Shown piece by piece: positions 58,623 to 64,000 of a DNA stretch of 64,000 nt (position 1 is the first letter of the stretch; every line of letters begins with the position of its first letter). The DNA is from Lachnospiraceae bacterium (lineage in GTDB: Bacteria > Bacillota > Clostridia > Lachnospirales > Lachnospiraceae). The notes below the pieces were generated by a model. That model had not been told where the DNA came from. It made no database searches and saw nothing but the letters and a program-made list of their open reading frames with translations. Both the position numbers and the translations under genes were made by a program. The stretch spans positions 1 through 64,000 of the forward strand of contig CAJTFL010000016.1 in assembly GCA_910575565.1 (NCBI GenBank). Direction: 5' to 3'.

Positions 58623-59915
58623 TTACGCTAATTTTATTTTTCCGGTTATCAATTCACTCATCATGGCTTTTTTTATTTGGGTGTACTTATCAAATTTTTG
58701 CTGGTGAAGGGTAATGAGGTGGTCGAGGTGTTTAAAATACTCTCCTATTTTCTTTTGTTCTTCGCATGACGGTATATCAAATGTCAAATTTTCAAGAACT
58801 GTTTGACTAATATTTTTGTTTGCGCTGTTTGTTGCCTGAGCCATTATCTGGCCTCGCACTTTCTTAGTACCAAATACATATCTCTTGAAATTATCATTTA
58901 ATCCATACCCATCTCTGAATCGTATAATAAAGCCAGAATATGTCGTATCTTTAAGGTTTTCTGGCACTAACGCTGCTTCTCCAATACCCTCCAACTTTAC
59001 CGACGAGCGGACAAAAAGAACATCACCCTTTAGCAATGAATACTCTATTAACTGCTTTTCTGATGCTTCAGCTAGCCCTAAGTTCTGCACATCGACAACA
59101 TTATTTCCGAATATATTTTGCAAATTCACAAAAGCATATCCATGTCCCATTGCATCCTTGGAGAAATTCATTCCATTCTTTAATGTGCCAAGTTCACCCA
59201 ACTTACGCTGTTCCCAAGGTTCATGATATCCCGGCTCCCGCACTTGAGGAATATCCGAACCTTCCTGCGGAAACATCAAATACAAGCATCCCCTCTTAAA
59301 ACTCCATAACTTAGAAACCACCTTCTTCAGTTCCGCCAGCAACCGATCCACCTCCGATATGGCTGATACAATAGCCCTCTGTTCTTCCAGTGGCGGAACC
59401 GCAATTAACGTTTCCGAGATTGCTCTCTTAGCTATAGACGACACCTTAATCCCGGTAACATACGGCAGCACTTGGGTATGGTATATAGGGGAATTCATAT
59501 AATATCCCAACCACTTCGGCGCAAAAGCCCCTTTCTTAACGCGGCATGGGATTGTGTGCAGTCCCGCAACCATCTTTCCTTTTCCCAGACCATAAATCTC
59601 CGTCGCTTTCCCAACGGTATCGTCCTCTGCAGTATCGGCCAGAATCACATCTCCATCCTGCAGCCCCTGTGCCGATGCTGCGAGAAGAGAGGGGGCATTC
59701 AGATAAGGAACTTCATCCTTTTCACAATCCAGTACCTCTCCAAACCGAGTCAGAATATCTCCATAGTGTACATTGCGGACAGTTCCTCCGTGATCATTCA
59801 AATCTGCTCTTGGCAGCGTATTATTGGACAGCACACTAAACGTTTCTTCAAAAGTCTGCAGTTTCCACTCTACAGGAATCTCTCCGATTTCCGTATGTTT
59901 CATTTCCCTTACCAT
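58623..59915 (-). CDS. hsdS: Type I restriction enzyme, specificity subunit
   Basis: A 430-residue protein with two target-recognition domains. The central conserved helix is PPLEEQRAIVSAISEVDRLL, and the C-terminal one is SCEEQKKIGEYFKHLDHLI. The two halves recognise the two parts of a split DNA target; the target cannot be read from sequence. Its ATG overlaps the hsdM stop by 7 bases. Confidence 0.93.
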   Translation of the reverse strand: MVREMKHTEIGEIPVEWKLQTFEETFSVLSNNTLPRADLNDHGGTVRNVHYGDILTRFGEVLDCEKDEVPYLNAPSLLAASAQGLQDGDVILADTAEDDTVGKATEIYGLGKGKMVAGLHTIPCRVKKGAFAPKWLGYYMNSPIYHTQVLPYVTGIKVSSIAKRAISETLIAVPPLEEQRAIVSAISEVDRLLAELKKVVSKLWSFKRGCLYLMFPQEGSDIPQVREPGYHEPWEQRKLGELGTLKNGMNFSKDAMGHGYAFVNLQNIFGNNVVDVQNLGLAEASEKQLIEYSLLKGDVLFVRSSVKLEGIGEAALVPENLKDTTYSGFIIRFRDGYGLNDNFKRYVFGTKKVRGQIMAQATNSANKNISQTVLENLTFDIPSCEEQKKIGEYFKHLDHLITLHQQKFDKYTQIKKAMMSELITGKIKLA

Positions 59916-62584
59916 GCGAATCCCATCCTTTCCAGATGCTGCTTCACCTTACCTTCATATGTACTTACCTGTTCCAGAAGATCCGGCAGCGTGTTTTCAT
60001 ATCGTCTGGACAATTCCATGATTCTGTCAGCCAATTGATGGGATACCGTCCTATACAAATCGTTAATTCCATTGCCGATGGCGTAATACCACTTTTTGTT
60101 CACCAACAAATCCATGATTTCATCATCCGTCAAAGCCGTATAACGCTCTCGGGCCTTTGTGTCCAGTTCTTTCTCAAGTGCCCTTATCGTTTTTGTCATA
60201 TCCTCCAACCGTTTAGCCAGCTTAAACGCCGTTTCCAGTTCTTTATAGTCATCCTCATAAGCTTCCGGTACAGGAGCCTCCAGACGGGCCAATTCCAGCG
60301 CATAGGCAATGGAAGTTCTCGTTACCGTTCCATTGCCAGCATAGGCCGCTTCGCAAAGAATATGTTCTCCAATATAATCCGTATAATCCGCTTTCTTCTT
60401 GATTGTGGAAAAAACATTCTGAAATTCCACAAGCGCATCTATGAGCGGCGTATGCACGCTCTTCTTGATTTCCGCCATCTTATCCCTGATATCTTTGCTT
60501 CTGACTCTTCCCCCGTCCGAAATATCCGCAAGAATAGAATCCGTTTCTGATTCTTCAATCATTTCTGTCAATCTGGAATCCGTCTCTGCCGCCAGCTCTG
60601 TCAATTCCTCGATTTCCCGCTTCTCTTCCGGAAAGAGTTCTGAAATGACCATATCCTTTGGAATCAGTTTTCCTTCCCAGCCCACCACCCTTCGCTCCGG
60701 ATTACCATCTCCATCTTTTTTCTTCGTCTCTTTCGTAATATTTTCCGTCTCTCTGGCAACGCCATATCCGGCTTCTTCCGATATGATCAACGAAACGTCA
60801 TCCCCCAGCACGTCGTTCCAGTAGGTCAGAAGCACTTGATAAACCGAATATTTATCAATCAGCATAAGACCCTCAAATTCATCCAATATTGCCTGTGCCA
60901 GCCGTTTAATCAACTTTTTTGCGGACACTTCCGGCTTAAGCATTTTCAATTCCTGATCCGCATACGCCTTCCATCTCAGGTACGCCTCATCCATCTTTAC
61001 TCCGTATGCGATAAATTCCTGATCAGAAAATATGGTCGGGCGAATCTGATCCTCTTCCACAATCAATTTGTAATATCCATCACGGAAAGCGCCCAGCAGA
61101 GAATCTTTCAGCTTCGGAAACGCATCCCAGAAACGCCAAAGGGAATCGATATCTGCCTCCGGAATGCCACCATGGATATGCGCATAAATATCCTGCACAT
61201 CCTCCGGTTCGGAAGAATCTATATAACGGGAAATGTTCAGATTATAATCATTCTTCTCTTTGATTTCTTTATTCGGCACAAATCTGGCATAGTTCGGATC
61301 TGTTTCAATCTGCTGGTTAAAAGTTGTCACAATCCTGTAGATATCCTGTTCCCGCAGACGATTTTTATTCCCATCCTTCACATATCCCTTCCCTGCGTCA
61401 ATCATAAAAATTCCCGATCGATTATCTGCGCCTTCCTTATCGATTACCAGAATGCAGGCAGGAATCCCGGTTCCATAAAAGAGATTTGAAGGCAGGCTTA
61501 TAATCCCTTTAATCCATCCTTTATCGACAATCGCCTTTCTTATGGTTCCTTCCGCATTTCCCCGAAACAAAACGCCATGGGACAAAATGACTGCCGCCTT
61601 TCCAGCAGACTTCAATGTTTTCAGGATATGCATCAGCCATGCGTAATCCCCATTCTTTTCCGGCGGCCTGTCCCCATAGCCGGTAAAACGTCCATACTCT
61701 TTCAGTCCATCAGACCAGTTTTTGAGAGAAAAGGGGGGATTTGCAACTATGTAATCAAACCGCTCCAATTCTGAGGCATCGTCTGCTTTTAAAAACTGCG
61801 GATCGGAGAACGTATTGCCGGACATGATCCTGATTGTGGGCTTATTGTGCAGCACTGCATTCATTTTTGCCAGGCCGGCAGTCGAACTCTCTTTTTCCTG
61901 TCCATATCCTGCGATTTCAAACGGAGCCTCCGTCAGCGCCCTGATGAGCAGAGAACCACTGCCGCAGGCCGGGTCACATATTGTTGCATCTCTGTCTGCA
62001 CACTTATCAATACCAATCACCTGAGCAAGAATACGGGATACTTCCGCCGGCGTATAGAACTGTCCCTTGCTCTTGCCGCTTTCCGTAGCAAAATTCCGCA
62101 TTAGGTATTCATAAGCATCGCCAATAATATCATCACCTTCAGCTTTGTTTTTTGAGAAATCCAGCTCCGGCCTCTGGAAAATCGCAATCAGCTTTGTGAG
62201 TTTATCCACCATTTCCTGACCCTTGCCAAGTTTAGCTTCGTCATTAAAATGAGCAATGTCTATCACCCCTTTCAAGCTGTCGTTTTCCTCGGCCAGACGG
62301 GCAATCACCTTATCCATTCCATCCCCGATGTTCTTTTTGTTTTTCAGCGCAATAAAATCATCAAAAGAACATCCTGTTCTTTTATCCGGATCCCTGTTCG
62401 TATCATGAGCTTTGTCAAAAACTTTTATATCCGCGTATTTCTGTCCTTTGTACTTGTCCGTCACATATTTCATGAACAACAAAGCAAGTACATAATCCTT
62501 ATATTGCGATGCATCCATGCCTCCACGCAACGCATCACAGCTCGCCCATAGAGAACTGTATAATTCTGTCTTTTTAACCGCCAT
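59909..62584 (-). CDS. hsdM: Type I restriction enzyme, methyltransferase subunit (long form)
   Basis: An 891-residue protein. The N-terminal helical domain is followed by the N6-adenine methyltransferase core with DPACGSG at 204-210 and NPPF at 282-285. Typical HsdM is near 500-550 residues. This one has ~350 extra C-terminal residues rich in charged coiled coil (MTKTIRALEKELDTKARERY). It modifies adenine in the HsdS-defined target. GGAGA lies ahead of the ATG. Confidence 0.94.
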   Translation of the reverse strand: MAVKKTELYSSLWASCDALRGGMDASQYKDYVLALLFMKYVTDKYKGQKYADIKVFDKAHDTNRDPDKRTGCSFDDFIALKNKKNIGDGMDKVIARLAEENDSLKGVIDIAHFNDEAKLGKGQEMVDKLTKLIAIFQRPELDFSKNKAEGDDIIGDAYEYLMRNFATESGKSKGQFYTPAEVSRILAQVIGIDKCADRDATICDPACGSGSLLIRALTEAPFEIAGYGQEKESSTAGLAKMNAVLHNKPTIRIMSGNTFSDPQFLKADDASELERFDYIVANPPFSLKNWSDGLKEYGRFTGYGDRPPEKNGDYAWLMHILKTLKSAGKAAVILSHGVLFRGNAEGTIRKAIVDKGWIKGIISLPSNLFYGTGIPACILVIDKEGADNRSGIFMIDAGKGYVKDGNKNRLREQDIYRIVTTFNQQIETDPNYARFVPNKEIKEKNDYNLNISRYIDSSEPEDVQDIYAHIHGGIPEADIDSLWRFWDAFPKLKDSLLGAFRDGYYKLIVEEDQIRPTIFSDQEFIAYGVKMDEAYLRWKAYADQELKMLKPEVSAKKLIKRLAQAILDEFEGLMLIDKYSVYQVLLTYWNDVLGDDVSLIISEEAGYGVARETENITKETKKKDGDGNPERRVVGWEGKLIPKDMVISELFPEEKREIEELTELAAETDSRLTEMIEESETDSILADISDGGRVRSKDIRDKMAEIKKSVHTPLIDALVEFQNVFSTIKKKADYTDYIGEHILCEAAYAGNGTVTRTSIAYALELARLEAPVPEAYEDDYKELETAFKLAKRLEDMTKTIRALEKELDTKARERYTALTDDEIMDLLVNKKWYYAIGNGINDLYRTVSHQLADRIMELSRRYENTLPDLLEQVSTYEGKVKQHLERMGFAW

Positions 62585-62619
62585 CTTATGTTTTCTCCTT
62601 CTTCTATAGCTTCTGTTCC

Positions 62620-62946
62620 AAAATGTAATCTGCTTTCAATAACGTCCCATTCCGTCTTAAAACAATCCCGTAATACTGCTCCGGACAGCTTGGATGACCG
62701 ATGCCTTGATGAGGTTTTCCAAACGGGGGAATCCCATTTGCCTTGGTTAAGGAAGTGAGCCAGGGTAGTGCGGTGGCAAGGGCTATGGTAGGAAAAATTC
62801 ACGGCTTTCCTGTTGTACCCAAGGGAAAATGTGGAAATTAAAACCGCCATAACGCGGCGGATGATTGTGCGGGAAAACACCTGGCACAAATTTAAGGCTC
62901 TCAAGCACTTGTAAATAATATCTGAATGATGTACACTGTTTTCCAT
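62620..62946 (-). pseudogene. Broken IS transposase N-terminus
   Basis: The frame begins MENSVHHSDIIYKCL and contains SPCHRTTLAHFLNQGKWD, the N-terminus of an IS4/IS1182-like transposase group. At a C5 run near 62730 the frame slips by one base (the other frame reads RLENLIKASVIQAVRSS) and soon stops. Everything beyond about residue 100 is absent. It lies just upstream of hsdM. Confidence 0.7.
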
Positions 62947-63031
62947 AAGGCATCTCCTTTTATGGTATTTGTTTTGTGGCAAAAACAGTATACACCAAAA
63001 AAGGCTGATGTCTTATTTTTTGTGAAACTTT

Positions 63032-63534
63032 TTATATTTGCTCATTTATAGTTACATATTGGTATCTATTTGCGTTTTCTACCGAAACATTAATGGTAAT
63101 TAAATATACATTGTAGACATTCTCACTCAATATTATCGTTCCAAGCTTTTGTGAAGAAATCTCCTGGGGCGGATCAAATTTTCTGGCAATCACATAATAT
63201 TGTTTATCAGATGAAATATTACCGCCTTTCCTGATCTTTTTTCCTCCTGTTTCTCCATATGTAAAAATTGCCCCTCCATAGGTAAATCCATCTGCATAAT
63301 CAGACCACTTTTTGTGAAGTCCAATGCTCCTTCTGGTTCAATCGTCATTCCAAAATTTTTTCCCGGATACGGGATAAAATTAATCGGCACCAAAGTAACA
63401 TCATCTTCCAGAAAATTGACCGCATTCACAGAAACAAACCTGTCCTTTTTCCGGGGAATATACTTATTATAAAATATATCTGCACAAACCTCTTTCTCTA
63501 ACCCTATCTCATATCTATCAATAGCGTATTTCAT
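63032..63534 (-). pseudogene. Unknown gene interrupted by a frameshift
   Basis: ATG 63534 starts a frame (MKYAIDRYEIGLEKEVCADI) that reads well for ~85 residues to DLPMEG. At a G4 run near 63273 the sense continues in another frame (AIFTYGETGGKKIRKGGNIS) to TAA 63032. Together they make about 167 residues. It could be a point mutation, phase variation or a sequencing error. No family is recognised. Confidence 0.6.
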
Positions 63535-63601
63535 GGTTCCCCTATCTCTTTATCTGAATAATATGTGATCCTTGTACAAAATTTGTACACTTAAGTATGC
63601 T

Positions 63602-63767
63602 CTAGTACTGCGTTGCGTAAATTCCAGTGAATATGCACCCGCTGTCTACGTCATCTGTAAATCCCACGAAACTCGACGTAGCACCACTGCGCCTTCGTTT
63701 CGCGGGATTCACATCTAACGCAGACATCAGACGCCTATTCACCGTTATTTACGCAACGCAGTACTAG
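63602..63767. mobile_element. 166-bp palindromic MITE-like element, type 2
   Basis: Perfect 21-bp terminal inverted repeats begin CTAGTACTGCGTTGCG (63602-63622 and 63747-63767), and most of the interior also pairs. The CTAG ends and the total length equal those of the type 1 element at 18670-18835, but the sequence differs. Half copies lie at 18832 and 35795. Confidence 0.75.
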
Positions 63768-64000
63768 TCTTATTATACATATAATATTCCGTCTTTTCAA
63801 TCAATACTTTGATATCAGTAATATTTTCTCTTTCTACCTCTGAGTGTTTATGTATTCCATGTTATTCTTATATTCCTGCACAATCTACACTTACATATTT
63901 CAGATATCTTATAGCAATCTCCCTTGTTAAATGATGTTGGGGTCAAAAGGTTTTTTGACCCCTCTGATACCAGATTGCTCCGCACTCTGTGCTCCCGCTA
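63768..64000. other. Window end without a supported gene
   Basis: AT-rich sequence with a 10-bp stem (GGGGTCAAAA/TTTTGACCCC, 63939-63962) that may be a terminator. CAGATATCT at 63901-63909 with its flanks repeats part of the palindrome in the merR promoter (5971-5994). A minus-strand frame at the very end may be the tail of a gene outside the window. Confidence 0.4.
63939..63962. terminator. Hairpin terminator near window end
   Basis: A 10-bp perfect stem with an internal A-run/T-run gives a terminator shape readable from the minus strand or both strands. The gene it serves is not in the window. Confidence 0.5.

Noticed and set aside
62470-62982. 170-codon ORF overlapping the start of hsdM as a separate gene
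   Set aside because: Its first part is a broken transposase and its second part is out-of-frame hsdM sequence.
63896-63912. Second merR operator near the window end
   Set aside because: Only part of the palindrome is present and no start codon follows it within the window.

Overview
The window looks like chromosome from a gut-type Lachnospiraceae (Clostridia). Supporting signs are moderate GC, strong AGGAGG ribosome-binding sites, many overlapping stop/start codons, DUF6070-like and DUF6194-like proteins, TnpW-like and IS-transposase relics, and many dead genes between live ones. No rRNA, tRNA or CRISPR array was seen. Nearly everything from 0.7 to 23 kb and from 31.5 to 63.5 kb reads on the minus strand. 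A plus-strand block lies at 23.6-31.5 kb and a plus-strand two-gene cassette at 51.6-53.4 kb.

Region 0-23 kb is a mosaic of small-molecule export and its regulation. A MerR regulator with an extra N-terminal HTH precedes an overlapping MFS / ABC ATPase / ABC permease / CPBP protease / TetR operon. Next come a HAD phosphatase with a DUF6070-like lipoprotein, an ABC ATPase-permease-TetR operon, acetolactate synthase (ilvB-ilvN) with a TetR gene, and an AraC / ABC ATPase / ABC permease operon. That operon ends in a natural AraC-TetR chimera and an SRPBCC protein. Four closely related TetR proteins, counting the chimera, are scattered here. The rest holds an adenosine deaminase with its TetR gene, a decayed MerR-ABC locus and palindromic mobile-element-like repeats.

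Region 23-40 kb holds a flavodoxin/ferredoxin protein, GyrI-like and DUF3795 proteins, two acetyltransferases, a WYL regulator facing a two-gene operon, and a BlaI-BlaR1 pair. The BlaR1 protein carries a non-penicillin sensor domain. The same domain is made as a free secreted protein 2.8 kb away behind an identically built operator-promoter. Three DUF6070-like lipoproteins (the first at 6-7.8 kb) and one fragment mark repeated duplications. One ABC-ABC-TetR operon is present twice, with its TetR gene almost deleted in the second copy.

Region 40-51.4 kb is the most likely undescribed system. It has a purine permease, an ADP-ribosylglycohydrolase with an unknown C-terminal domain, three small unknown proteins (one a probable winged-helix regulator), a DUF2786 protein, a PD-(D/E)XK-type nuclease candidate, an MBL-fold hydrolase and a PP-type phosphoesterase. 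Three promoters inside this cluster share the palindrome CGTCA-N6-TGACG (one copy has a mismatch), each placed exactly the same distance from its -10 box, which suggests one regulon. Region 51.4-53.5 kb is an AraC-EamA cassette bounded by inverted ~117-bp repeats. Region 53.5-62.6 kb is a type I restriction-modification operon (hsdM-hsdS-hsdR) followed by a fusion of a YgjP-like and an ImmA/IrrE-like metallopeptidase. The last 1.4 kb holds a broken transposase, a frameshifted gene and a 166-bp palindromic element.
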